The position numbers and the translations under genes are program-made. From Actimicrobium antarcticum (GTDB taxonomy: Bacteria > Pseudomonadota > Gammaproteobacteria > Burkholderiales > Burkholderiaceae_D): a DNA stretch of 64,000 bases. Where the stretch lies: NCBI RefSeq assembly GCF_039536745.1, contig NZ_BAAAZE010000008.1:682001-746000 (forward strand), given 5' to 3'. The notes beneath the pieces are model-generated. The model saw nothing but the letters and a program-made list of their open reading frames with translations, had not been told where the DNA came from and made no database searches. Shown here piece after piece: positions 55,697 through 64,000 of the stretch (positions are counted from its first letter, which is position 1; each line of letters opens with the position of its first letter).

Positions 55697-56743
55697 CTAT
55701 GATTTTCCAAACACTTCATTGAGCTGTTGCGTGACCCGAATGAAAGTGGTGCGCTTGGTCAGTTCCTTCAGCTTGTGCGCACCGACATAGGTGCAGGCAG
55801 AGCGCACCCCACCGAGGATGTCGAGCAGCGTATCGGCCACCGGCCCGCGATACGGTACCAGCACTTCCTTGCCTTCCGAGGCCCGATAGGTGGCCACGCC
55901 ACCGCTGTATTTTTCCATGGCGGTCCGGCTGCTCATGCCATAAAAACGCTGGAACATGGCGCCGTCGCGCTCGACCAGTTCTCCTGCGCATTCGTCATGG
56001 CCGGCCAGCATGCCACCGAGCATGATGAAATCGGCGCCACCGCCAAAGGCCTTGGCCAGGTCACCCGGCACCGCGCAGCCACCGTCCGCACAAATCTGCC
56101 CGCCCAGTCCGTGGGCGGCGTCGGCACATTCGATCACTGCAGATAATTGGGGATAGCCGATGCCGGTCAGCTTGCGCGTGGTACAGACCGAGCCCGGGCC
56201 GATGCCGACCTTGACGATATCGGCACCGGCCAGAATCAGTTCCTCGGTGATGTCGCCGGTCACCACGTTGCCGGCCATGATGACCAGGTCCGGTTTGGCG
56301 GCGCGGACTTTCTTGACGTAATTGATGAAGCGTTCGGTATAGCCATTGGCGACATCAATGCAGACATGGTCGATCGGCGTGTTGGCATTGACGGCAATGA
56401 ACTTGTCGAAATCCGTTTCGCCGATGCCCATCGAATAAAACGCGCTGGACATCGGGCTGCCGGCAGCGCGCAGTCCGGTAAAAAATTGCGCCAGCTGATC
56501 GATCGAATAATGCTTGTGCAGCGCGGTGGACAGGCCGTGCAGTAGCAGCGCCTGCGCCATCTCCATGGTGCCGACCGCATCCATGTTGGCGGCGATGATG
56601 GGGATGCCGTGGTACTTTTTTTGCGTGTGGCGAAACACGAATTCGCGCCGGATGTCGACTTCGGAACGCGAGTTCAGGGTCGAACGTTTCGGGCGAATCA
56701 GGACATCCTTGAAATCCAGTTTGACGGCTTCTTCGATATGCAT
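55697..56743 (-). CDS. guaC: GMP reductase
   Basis: NADPH-dependent conversion of GMP to IMP, 348 residues. LDFKDVLIRPKRSTL at the N-terminus and the catalytic loop GIGPGSVCTTRKLTGIGYPQ (Cys around residue 185) are family hallmarks; ICADGGCAVPGDLAKAFGGGADFIMLGG follows. No CBS domains are present, favouring reductase over IMP dehydrogenase. Convergent with ppnN, another purine-nucleotide enzyme. Confidence 0.96.
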   Translation of the reverse strand: MHIEEAVKLDFKDVLIRPKRSTLNSRSEVDIRREFVFRHTQKKYHGIPIIAANMDAVGTMEMAQALLLHGLSTALHKHYSIDQLAQFFTGLRAAGSPMSSAFYSMGIGETDFDKFIAVNANTPIDHVCIDVANGYTERFINYVKKVRAAKPDLVIMAGNVVTGDITEELILAGADIVKVGIGPGSVCTTRKLTGIGYPQLSAVIECADAAHGLGGQICADGGCAVPGDLAKAFGGGADFIMLGGMLAGHDECAGELVERDGAMFQRFYGMSSRTAMEKYSGGVATYRASEGKEVLVPYRGPVADTLLDILGGVRSACTYVGAHKLKELTKRTTFIRVTQQLNEVFGKS

Positions 56744-56761
56744 TGGGAGGTGTCGTCCGGT

Positions 56762-57700
56762 TCAGTGGCAGCGTGCGCTGCCGTGATCGCGATAGGTGCC
56801 GCCGCCGACGGGCATGAAATCCCATTCGTAGCCGGTGCTTTTGAGGTGCAGTTTCAGTACGCCATAGGTGTCGTTATCGGCTGTCTCGCTGTGATTGCGC
56901 AGCAGCCGAAACGGCGACAATTCCGCGCCACCGGTGCCCACCACGAACTGTCGCGTGCCGTGCGCCGCATCGTACTGACCATGCGCATCCTGCGGCGCAA
57001 AACGTTCGTAATCATGGTCATGGGCTGACAGGATCAGCTCGGTGCCGGCCGCGGCGAGCAACTGCCAGACTTCGCGCATGCGGTCGTCGTTGCCATGGCC
57101 ACCCGAACTGAATACCGGATGATGCCAATAGGCCAGCGTGCAGGTCGCCGGGTGGGCTGTCAGGTCGGCCTTGAGCCAGTCGACCTGCGCCTGCTGTGCT
57201 GCGCCCTTGAGGTTGCTGTTGAGAGAGACGACGTGCCAACCCCCGATGTCGACACTGTAATAGCCGCGCCGGTCCGGGCCGGCGCCGGTGCCAAAATAGT
57301 CGTAGTAGCCAGCGGCATCCTTGCTGTAATACTCGTGGTTGCCTGGCGATGGCAAGGTGCGTGCCTTGAAGCGACCCCAGGTGGGTGCATAGCAGTTGGT
57401 GTGTTCGCTGGCAGTGCCGGACTGATACACGTTGTCACCGAGCGTGAGGACAACGGCAGTGCTGTCAGCGGCCAGTCCGGCAGCAACCAGGTCGGCGGTG
57501 CGTGCGGCCGCTGTCTCTGCGGGGGCGATCTTGCGGCAGTCTGCAATATCGCCTGCGGCATAGACCGTGATGCCGCTACCGGGTAATGCCGGATAGTGGG
57601 CGGTTCCGGGATCGGTGCGATTGCCGCTGACACATCCGCTCAGCGAGACTGCCAGCACGAGGCTGACGGGAGCGAGCGATTGTCTGAGGTTCGACGTCAT
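56762..57700 (-). CDS. Metallophosphoesterase lipoprotein
   Basis: 312-residue lipoprotein with calcineurin-like phosphoesterase domain. The lipobox is VSLSGCVSG; the metal-binding blocks are YAAGDIADC, TLGDNVYQSG, PSPGNHEYY, AYWHHPVFSSGGHG and LSAHDHDYERF, in the right order. Similar to purple acid phosphatase-like exported enzymes; substrate unknown. Start 57700 is the signal-bearing ATG; the upstream frame to 57757 is rejected. Confidence 0.92.
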   Translation of the reverse strand: MTSNLRQSLAPVSLVLAVSLSGCVSGNRTDPGTAHYPALPGSGITVYAAGDIADCRKIAPAETAAARTADLVAAGLAADSTAVVLTLGDNVYQSGTASEHTNCYAPTWGRFKARTLPSPGNHEYYSKDAAGYYDYFGTGAGPDRRGYYSVDIGGWHVVSLNSNLKGAAQQAQVDWLKADLTAHPATCTLAYWHHPVFSSGGHGNDDRMREVWQLLAAAGTELILSAHDHDYERFAPQDAHGQYDAAHGTRQFVVGTGGAELSPFRLLRNHSETADNDTYGVLKLHLKSTGYEWDFMPVGGGTYRDHGSARCH

Positions 57701-57808
57701 GCTGCAAAAAACGGTGCTGCCAGAAAGATTGCGTGAATACATGGTGCGTGACGGCATGGTTGATCTCCTGTGCGGAGATTACGGCGTTCACGGTAGCAAG
57801 GCAATCGT

Positions 57809-59806
57809 CTATTGCATCTCTAGCGGAAATACGATCTGGCGCGGCATATCGATGAGGAAGCGCTTCTGCAAGATGCGGGGGATCTCGGCGGGAGGTAGTG
57901 GACGCGCAATAAAGTATCCCTGAATTTCGTCGCAGTCGAGCGATTGCAGGATACGCAGCTGGGTAGCTGTTTCCACGCCCTCCGCAACCACCGTCATGCC
58001 CAATGCGTGCGCCATCGACAGGATTGCACGGAAGAAGACTTCACCTTCTTCGCTTTTGCCCAACTCCGAAGTGAACGCGCGATCGACCTTCAACACATCC
58101 ATCGCCAGTCTCTGCAATTGCGATAGCGACGAATAACCGGTTCCAAAATCGTCCACCAGCAATTTGATGCCCAGCGCTCTGATGGAGCGCAGTTCGCTCG
58201 ATATTTCTTCTTGCTCGCCCATCATCGACGACTCGGTAATTTCGATTTCAATCAGCCCGGATTCGATCTGGTACTGCAGCATGCGCGTAGCAAACAAGGC
58301 TTTGATATTGCCGTGGTTGAACTGTCGCGGAGACACATTGACCGAGATCGGCACCACCGGCAAACCTGCTTCTTTCCATAGGCTCAACTGACGGCAGACG
58401 TGCGCCACGATCAGTTCACCCATCGGCAGGATCAAGCGGGTTTCTTCGGCCAGTGGAATAAACTCGAGTGGCGGCACCAGACCGCGTTGCGGATGGAGCC
58501 ACCGTACCAGCGCCTCCAGGCTGACCAGTTCGCCGGTCGAGGTATTGACCCGCGGCTGGTAATACACCACGAATTCGTCATACTCGATGGCATGCTGCAG
58601 GGCACGCGCCATATCCAGTCTGGCCTTCAGACTGTCCGACATGCGCGGTTCATAAAACTGGAATCGATGTTTGCCGGCCGTCTTGGCGTAATACATGGCG
58701 AGATCGGAATTTTTGAGTATCTCTTCGCCGTCATCGCCATCGTCCGGAAAGAGGCTGATGCCGATCGAGATGCCCACGGTATTGGAGCCGTGGCTCATGT
58801 CGAAGGGTTTGGCAAACGCATCGGAAATGCGTTGTGCAACCTGTGCCACAGCGGCACGATCGGCGATCGGCGCGAGGATGACCGTGAACTCATCGCCGCC
58901 CAGACGGGCGATATGGTCGCCTGGCCGCAGCGCGGCTTGCAGTCGCAGCGCCGCGATGCGCAACAGTTCATCGCCGGCGGAGTGGCCCATCGAGTCATTG
59001 ACGTCCTTGAAATCATCCAGATCGATAAACAGCAGTGCCAGTTTGCTGCCGTCCTGCTTGGCCCGATTGAATGCCGCCGGCAAAAAACCGGTCAGCCAGT
59101 TGCGATTCGGTAGCGTGGTCAGTGCATCCTCATTGGCGAGGCGCCACAGTTCGTGTTCGTGCATTTTTTTATCGGAGATGTCGCGCATCGTGATGGCAAT
59201 ACCGGCATCGGTGCGCACCAGTCGCCGGTAGATCCATACCGGAGTCGCCCGACCGTCGATCGGCAACATCACTTCATCTTCGTGGTAACCATTCTGGAGT
59301 GCACAGCGCAGTGTCTCCAGCATGATCCGGAACTGTGGTTTGGAATACAGGCGCGATAGGCGCATTCCCTTGAGCTGCTCTGCGTTCATTCCATCGAATG
59401 CTGCGCCGCGCTCATTGCAGTCGCTGACTATGAAATCGACGGCGTCGCCGCGCCGGTCGTAGATCGCATTCAGGATCGAGATGCCGTCGAGGCCGCCTTC
59501 GGTGGCAATGCGGTACGACTCACGCGTCTCGACTTGCTGATGCTGTCGCCAGGCCATGTGTGACCACAGCCACAACGCGCCGAAAGTCGCAAAAATGATG
59601 ACCGCCATATTGTTTTCAGAAAGGCTGAGCTGCTGGCGTTCGGCGATCAGAAATGCGATCAGCAAGCCCAGCAGGCTCGACCATAACAACACCCCCACCA
59701 TATTGGTTCTCAGAAAGCGTTTGATGCGTATGCCGCGTGTACCCGTAGCCGTGGCTGCTGCTGGCACGGTCCTCTCCATCGCTTGCTGAAGGTCGTTTGC
59801 GCTCAT
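57809..59806 (-). CDS. Membrane-anchored GGDEF-EAL c-di-GMP enzyme
   Basis: 665 residues with two TM segments at about 35-75, a PAS-like middle part (about 95-215), a GGDEF domain (IARLGGDEFTVIL near 305) and a C-terminal EAL domain (SLEALVRWLHP; NVSPRQFNHG; EIEITESSMM; LVDDFGTGYSS; AEGVETATQ). RPGD lies five residues before GGDEF, giving an intact I-site for c-di-GMP. Both active sites look complete, so it may be bifunctional. A 121-bp gap follows before the defence remnants. Confidence 0.95.
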   Translation of the reverse strand: MSANDLQQAMERTVPAAATATGTRGIRIKRFLRTNMVGVLLWSSLLGLLIAFLIAERQQLSLSENNMAVIIFATFGALWLWSHMAWRQHQQVETRESYRIATEGGLDGISILNAIYDRRGDAVDFIVSDCNERGAAFDGMNAEQLKGMRLSRLYSKPQFRIMLETLRCALQNGYHEDEVMLPIDGRATPVWIYRRLVRTDAGIAITMRDISDKKMHEHELWRLANEDALTTLPNRNWLTGFLPAAFNRAKQDGSKLALLFIDLDDFKDVNDSMGHSAGDELLRIAALRLQAALRPGDHIARLGGDEFTVILAPIADRAAVAQVAQRISDAFAKPFDMSHGSNTVGISIGISLFPDDGDDGEEILKNSDLAMYYAKTAGKHRFQFYEPRMSDSLKARLDMARALQHAIEYDEFVVYYQPRVNTSTGELVSLEALVRWLHPQRGLVPPLEFIPLAEETRLILPMGELIVAHVCRQLSLWKEAGLPVVPISVNVSPRQFNHGNIKALFATRMLQYQIESGLIEIEITESSMMGEQEEISSELRSIRALGIKLLVDDFGTGYSSLSQLQRLAMDVLKVDRAFTSELGKSEEGEVFFRAILSMAHALGMTVVAEGVETATQLRILQSLDCDEIQGYFIARPLPPAEIPRILQKRFLIDMPRQIVFPLEMQ

Positions 59807-59927
59807 GGGTCCACGTCGAAGGATAGGGATAGGTTTGTAACTATTGGTTAATACTAATCCTTAACGCTGGCGCCGGGAAACATTGCTCAGCAAGATGTTG
59901 CAAATCCGATCTGGAGGCGCGAATTGG

Positions 59928-60370
59928 TCAGTCGAGCCGTGACAGTGCCAACTGCACCCAGCCGAATCCGATCAGCTCCTGCTCCAGACGCACCTTGTCG
60001 CCGAGTTTGTTGTCACGCAAGGCGTTGTACAGGGCCATCTCCGGCGGTGTCAGGCAAGGCAGATCGCGCAGAGTCTGCTTGTCTTCCTGCTCCCAGTATC
60101 CCGAAAATTCCATCAACGTCGCCTGATCCATGAGCAATGACGCCACCTGCCCGAACGGGTGACGCAGTTGATCCAGGATCGCAAAGCCATGTGTGTCGAT
60201 ATCGCCTCAGTAATGCATGCGGCGGCGTGCGAGCCATTCGATGCTACGCAGCATCTCGAAGCCATACCCTGCACCGAAGATCACCAGGCTGTCGCGATAC
60301 GCCGGCAACGCCAGGAAATTGATTTCGTTTTCGGTGATGAAGACGCGCGTGACCGCCGGACCGAGCCTGG
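59928..60370 (-). pseudogene. Remnant of Wadjet jetD (DUF3322/DUF2220), C-terminal part with internal TGA
   Basis: The reverse strand retains only the C-terminal third of a JetD-like protein: RVFITENEINFLALPAYRDSLVIFGAGYGFEML...RRRMHY, then stop TGA at 60207-60209 where Trp is expected (HYWGDIDTHGF), then GDIDTHGFAILDQLR and LRDLPCLTPPEMALYNALRDNKLG...ERIGFGW-like end. JetD provides the nuclease of type I Wadjet, which cleaves circular plasmids with JetABC. The N-terminal part is absent and the segment joins directly to a jetA remnant. Confidence 0.82.
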
Positions 60371-60410
60371 CCGAGCTGGCCGCAAATACGCGACCAGCTC
60401 GGCCAGGCTC
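60363..60410. repeat. 17-bp perfect inverted repeat at the jetA/jetD junction
   Basis: GAGCCTGGCCGAGCTGG (60363-60379) and its exact reverse complement (60394-60410) flank a 14-base spacer. One arm encodes the jetA C-terminal Ser-Leu-Ala-Glu-Leu-Val; the other is at the point where the reading changes to jetD. This marks the deletion joint. Confidence 0.85.
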
Positions 60411-61137
60411 TGCTGCAGCGGGTGCATGGTGGCGAGATCGTCCTGCTCGTCCGCCGCGCCGGACTGCATGACCATGTCGGCAATTACCGGTTTGATGGCG
60501 GGCGTGCAGAGCGTGCCCTCCATCGCCAATTCGAACTCTGCGGCGGTGTCGTCGATGTGCATCATCACGCCAGTCGGCTGCGTCTGGCGCAATGCCAGTG
60601 CCCGCGATTCGATGCCGCGCAGGATATCCAAGATGCGGCGGTTTTGCAGCCAAGCCTGGTCAGCCAGAAAGCGCCGTAGCTGATGCGATAGTTGCGCGAC
60701 GGTGCGATGCCGCTGCTGATTTTCCGGAGCAATTCGAACAGTGTCAGCAGGCGCGATTCGGTGCCGACGAAACTGCGTGCCGTCAGCGTGCCGAGCCAGG
60801 TAATTGCTTTTTCGGTGGAGGGCGTCAGGTCGACATGAGGTTCATCGGAACCCTGCTGATAAAACTTGCGCAACCAGCCCTTGTCGGTATTGGCTCAGTC
60901 ATTCAGATAGTCCAGCGCAGGTTTCGGATAGGTGGTGGCTCCGTAGCGCTGGCGCAGACCGAACAATTCATCTTCCAGCGCTTCGGCTAGCGCGGCCTGG
61001 GCCATCACGCGGCGGTTGGGAGTGATGAACACGCGCTCCAGAAAACTCGCGACCAGCGGCGCATGATCCGAACGCAGCAGGCGCCACGCCGGATGGGACT
61101 GCTTGAGCAGGTCGAGTGTCGGGTAATCGAGGGGCAT
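60371..61137 (-). pseudogene. Remnant of Wadjet jetA (DUF3375) with internal deletions and TGA
   Basis: The frame starting at ATG 61137 reads MPLDYPTLDLLKQSHPAWRLLRSDHAPL..., the DUF3375 N-terminus. A TGA at 60895-60897 stands for Trp after DYLND. In the same frame follow WLRKFYQQGSDEPHVDLTPSTEKAITWLGTLTARSFVGTESRLLTLFELLRKI, then around 60712 a deletion and frame change leads to TVAQLSHQLRRFLADQAWLQNRRILDILRGIESRALALRQ (in pieces), then a second, in-frame loss before HPLQQSLAELVAYL. Roughly 190 and 35 codons are missing by comparison with my memory of the family. Confidence 0.82.
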
Positions 61138-61536
61138 GCGGTCCTGTTTGTGGGGTGGGCGTGAGGTTGACTGTCTGGTTGCGGGCTTTCGGTGCCAGAC
61201 TTGATTGGCATTCGTAATTGTAGCGGTATCGGTGGTGATGTTTTCAGGGTTCGGCAGCGCAACCAATGAGGTGTGCCCGGCACCAGTGTATTTTCAACAC
61301 GCATGATGACCTTCCGATGGACATTCCCCAAGGACCGGTTCTGGATCGTTTCTTTTGTCGGCTTCGTTATTGGCAACGCCAGGATTTGATTTCAAACGTG
61401 TGGATTTCACATCAAAAACATCTCGGTTAACAAGCCAGGTTTTTCCTGTGCCAGCAATATTCACAAGTCAATTATATGTTCCAATAGTTCGTCACATACT
61501 TGAAAGTAACGAATAAAAGGAACACACTACCGGGCA
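61138..61536. other. 399-bp gap between Wadjet scar and abiEi
   Basis: Nothing codes here on either strand with support. The region turns AT-rich after 61380 and holds the abiE promoter and a candidate operator at 61488-61513. No insertion sequence or recombination site was recognised. Confidence 0.6.
61488..61513. promoter_or_regulatory. Candidate AbiEi operator
   Basis: TTCGTCAC and GTAACGAA form inverted 8-bp arms (one mismatch) around a 10-base spacer, 23 bp upstream of abiEi. AbiEi antitoxins autorepress by binding inverted repeats in their own promoter. The match to this particular protein is inferred. Confidence 0.5.
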
Positions 61537-62142
61537 ATGCACCACGACACCCACACTCAACGCATCCTGAATCTGCTGGCAAAGAAAGGGATGCTGCGCT
61601 CAAGCGATCTCGATGCCATCGGAGCACCTCGGGTGGTTCTGACGCGCATGACGGCCAAGGGCCTGCTTGAGAAGGTCGGTCGAGGCATCTACCGTCTCCC
61701 CGACACGCAAAGTTCCGAACATGAGAGTCTGGTCGCCATCGCCACCAAGGTGCCGCAGGCGGTGTTTTGCCTGCTGACCGCCCTGCAATTTCATGAACTG
61801 ACCACGCAGCTGCCGCGCCAGATATGGATCGCCATGCCACGCGGTAGTCACACACCGAAAATCGTCTATCCCCCGGTAAAGATGGTTCAGTTTGCGAGCG
61901 CTGCCTATTCGGAAGGGATTGAGGTCTTTGAGCGAGATCAAGTCAAACTACGAGTCTACTGTGTGGCCAAGACCGTGGCGGATTGCTTCAAGCACCGTAA
62001 CAATATCGGACTCGACGTTGCTATCGAAGCGCTCAAGGATGCTCGAGCGCAGAAAAAAGCATCGGTGGACGAGATCTGGCGTTACGCCAAAATTTGTCGT
62101 GTCACCAACGTGATGCGGCCCTATCTTGAGGTGATCGAATGA
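61537..62142 (+). CDS. AbiEi-type antitoxin / transcriptional regulator, type IV TA system
   Basis: 201-residue protein with an N-terminal winged helix (RILNLLAKKGMLRSSDLDAIGAPRVVLTRMTAKGLLEKVGRGIYRLPD) and the AbiEi C-terminal domain (TALQFHELTTQLPRQIWIAMPRGS; VYCVAKTVADCFKHRNNIGLDVAIEALKDA). AbiEi represses its operon and opposes AbiEii without direct binding. Its stop overlaps the toxin start (ATGA, 62139-62142). Full length and uninterrupted. Confidence 0.93.
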   Translation: MHHDTHTQRILNLLAKKGMLRSSDLDAIGAPRVVLTRMTAKGLLEKVGRGIYRLPDTQSSEHESLVAIATKVPQAVFCLLTALQFHELTTQLPRQIWIAMPRGSHTPKIVYPPVKMVQFASAAYSEGIEVFERDQVKLRVYCVAKTVADCFKHRNNIGLDVAIEALKDARAQKKASVDEIWRYAKICRVTNVMRPYLEVIE

Positions 62143-63010
62143 CCAAAAATCTTCCCGCGTCGGTGCGGGCACGTCTGCTCAATGTCGCCAAGGTACAGGG
62201 GGTGGATTTTAACCAGGTGCTGATACGTTTTGCCCTGGAACGCATTTTGTATCGGATGAGCCTGTCAGCCTATGCCGATTGTTTTTTGCTCAAGGGAGCC
62301 TTGCTGTTCACACTCTGGTACGACATGCCGCATCGTGCGACACGGGACGCTGACCTGCTGGGTTTCGGGCCCGGCGACCTTGAATCGATTGCCCGGACAT
62401 TCAGAGACATCGCCAGCGTTGAGGTCAGCGACGGCATCACTTTCGATCCGACATCTGTCACCGTCGAGGAGATTCGAAAAGATGCTGGCTATGCCGGTGC
62501 ACGGGTCCTGATCGCGGGTGAAATTGCCAAAGCCCGGTGCAAGACCAGATCGACATTGGGTTTGGCGACGCCGTCACACCCGGGCCGATTAATGCCGTCT
62601 ACCCGGTCCTGATCGATGATTTTCCGGCACCACGGTTGAGAACCTATCCGGTGTACACCGTCATTGCGGAAAAACTGCACGCCATTGCTGTGTTGGGCAT
62701 GACCAACAGTAGACTGAAGGACTATCGCGATTTGTCGGTCTTGTTGCAGCGCGAAACCCTGGACGCCGAGATTCTGGCCAGGGCAATCGCTGCCACCTTC
62801 GCTCGACGCGGAACGGCAGTCTCGGCCTCACTTCCGATCGGTCTTACCAACGAGTTTGCCGCCGATCCATCACGGCAAGCGCTGTGGCATGCGTTCATCA
62901 AGAAGAATGAACTCGCCCAACAAGCGCTGCCTGATATTGTCGCAACCTTGGGTAGCGCATTGGAACCGGCCTTGCGGCGCGCCATCTCGCTGCCAGACCA
63001 ACCTCGGTAA
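62139..63010 (+). pseudogene. AbiEii/AbiGii-type nucleotidyltransferase toxin gene, frameshifted
   Basis: The product of the first part (62139 to about 62546) has the NTase core FLLKGALLFTLWYDMPHRATRDADLLGFG, and the second (from about 62546 to 63010, another frame) continues with QIDIGFGDAVTPGPINAVYPVLIDDFPAPRLRTYPVYTVIAEKLHAIAVLGMTNSRLKDYRDL, the AbiEii continuation. One missing base in the AAGACCAGATC region, 62542-62552, would join them to about 290 residues, the family size. The break removes the second half of the toxin unless it is a sequencing error. Confidence 0.85.
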
Positions 63011-63254
63011 GGTTGTCGAGACGACTTGAGCAGTATTCATGTCAATACGATTCATCCCGTAGATGGCAACTGCAGGCGGTCCGAACTCGCCAGGGGAGCG
63101 GCGAATAAACAAGGACTTGCAAGCCAGGGATTGGTGATGCATTGAGAAATCGACGTTGAAAATGACACCGATCAAGCGCTGATCAACAGTGGCGGCAACG
63201 AAAAGGGTGATCCCCATACCTGCGGTCCGGAAATCGGTATGTTCGCGACTCAAC

Positions 63255-64000
63255 TCAGGACGCAGCCCGAGGTTCCATAATCGCCGCCCGAACCACCTGC
63301 CCTATCGTCATGCCCTGCACCATGATCGAAAAAACCACCACGCAGTAAGTCAGCGCCAGCACGACTTCACGACTCGCACTGTTGGGCAGGGACAGCGCCA
63401 GCGCGACCGAGATGCCGCCGCGCAGTCCGCCCCAGACAAGAACGTGGGATGCACCGTGTGGCAGCCTGAATAAATTCTTTAGCGCGATGACCGGTAGACC
63501 CACGGTGAGCCAGCGCGTGGCGAGCGTGATGGCAATCGCCAGAGCGCCGCCCACCAACAGAGCCGGCGAAAACGTGATCAGGATGACTTCAAGGCCGATC
63601 AGGACGAACAGCACCGAATTCAGGATCTCATCGAGCAGCTCCCAGAACACGTCGAGGTGGCGCCGCGTGTTGTCCGACATTGCCAGCGCGCGGCCCCCGT
63701 TGCCGATCATCAGGCCACAGACAACCATGGCCAGTGGGCCAGAAATGTGCAGATGGCTGGCGAGGGCGTAGCCACCCATGACTGCTGCCAGCGTCACGAG
63801 CACTTCGACCTGATACTGATCGATGCTTTTGAGCATGTGAAAGACGCCATAGCCCAGTACCAGGCCAAAAAGGATGCCGCCACCCGCTTCGCGCAACAGC
63901 AATGTGGTGACTGCACCTGTCGTCGGCACCTCGCCGCTGGCCAGGATACCCACCAGTATGGCGAAGATCACGACGCCAACGCCGTCATTGAAAAGCGACT
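63255..64000 (-). CDS. CPA1-type Na+/H+ antiporter (5' end outside window)
   Basis: Inner-membrane cation/proton antiporter cut off by the right edge; the frame runs open to 64000 and reads SLFNDGVGVVIFAIL, a CPA1 (NhaP) landmark with the ion-binding Asn-Asp pair. Later VWGGLRGGISVALALSLP is the second conserved block and the chain ends at the TGA at 63255. An internal GTG at 63971 is not the true start. The 244 bp between this stop and the toxin gene show no gene. Confidence 0.9.
   Translation of the reverse strand, partial: SLFNDGVGVVIFAILVGILASGEVPTTGAVTTLLLREAGGGILFGLVLGYGVFHMLKSIDQYQVEVLVTLAAVMGGYALASHLHISGPLAMVVCGLMIGNGGRALAMSDNTRRHLDVFWELLDEILNSVLFVLIGLEVILITFSPALLVGGALAIAITLATRWLTVGLPVIALKNLFRLPHGASHVLVWGGLRGGISVALALSLPNSASREVVLALTYCVVVFSIMVQGMTIGQVVRAAIMEPRAAS

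Noticed and set aside
59928..61137. TGA read as tryptophan (alternative genetic code)
   Set aside because: Intact genes throughout the window end at TGA, and the two TGAs occur with large deletions, so decay is the simpler reading.
62870..63253. 127-residue minus-strand ORF between toxin and antiporter genes
   Set aside because: Mostly antisense to the abiEii end; no motif recognised in the rest.

Overview
The window reads as chromosomal DNA of a betaproteobacterium, most likely Burkholderiales and probably Oxalobacteraceae. This rests on protein resemblance and gene order: an AcrAB-OprM pump, TolC next to a rhodanese and an isoaspartyl methyltransferase, recA-recX, a DUF2889 gene before sucCD, and a pgk-pyk-fba-purCEK run. 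No database search was possible. GC content is high and coding is dense, apart from two repeat-filled intergenic gaps of about 1.4-1.5 kb. No rRNA, tRNA or CRISPR array was recognised.

Layout. 1-9.7 kb: a three-gene RND efflux operon (cut off at the left edge) with a divergent AcrR-type repressor and a palindromic operator between them, then TolC, rhodanese, PIMT-like methyltransferase and a second TetR regulator. 9.8-13.3 kb: slyX, a DUF2288 gene, uppP, recQ. 13.4-14.6 kb: a long palindromic repeat element (copy 1). 14.7-23.0 kb: an Anbu protease cluster (circularly permuted ATP-grasp, alpha-E, Anbu) and a set made of a response regulator, a histidine kinase, a DUF4212 protein and a sodium:solute symporter. 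23.0-32.5 kb: a TonB-like protein, recA (with LexA box), recX, DUF2889, sucCD, terC, a PP2C phosphatase, an FHA protein and a pilA with a sigma-54 promoter. 32.8-39.4 kb: moaC, a BepA-like protease, HDOD, YheT hydrolase, small proteins and azlCD. 39.4-47.0 kb: pgk, pyk, fba, purC, purE, purK, tsaC/sua5. 47.1-50.5 kb: SGNH lipoprotein, SemiSWEET, OmpW-like porin, flavin reductase, msrA. 50.6-52.0 kb: palindromic element copy 2. 52.1-59.8 kb: pdxH, hemerythrin, tcdA, ppnN, guaC, a phosphoesterase lipoprotein and a GGDEF-EAL protein. 59.9-63.0 kb: a worn defence patch, with a decayed Wadjet (JetA-JetD) scar followed by an AbiE toxin-antitoxin pair whose toxin gene is frameshifted. 63.3 kb to the end: a CPA1 Na+/H+ antiporter cut off by the right edge.

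The least explained structures are the two related palindromic elements. Each has long inverted arms around a central array of 12-bp repeats, each sits between convergent genes, and each is next to a copy of the same ~170-bp module, on opposite sides. They encode no convincing protein. The Wadjet scar and broken AbiE toxin suggest a defence island losing function. Most other genes are ordinary housekeeping genes.
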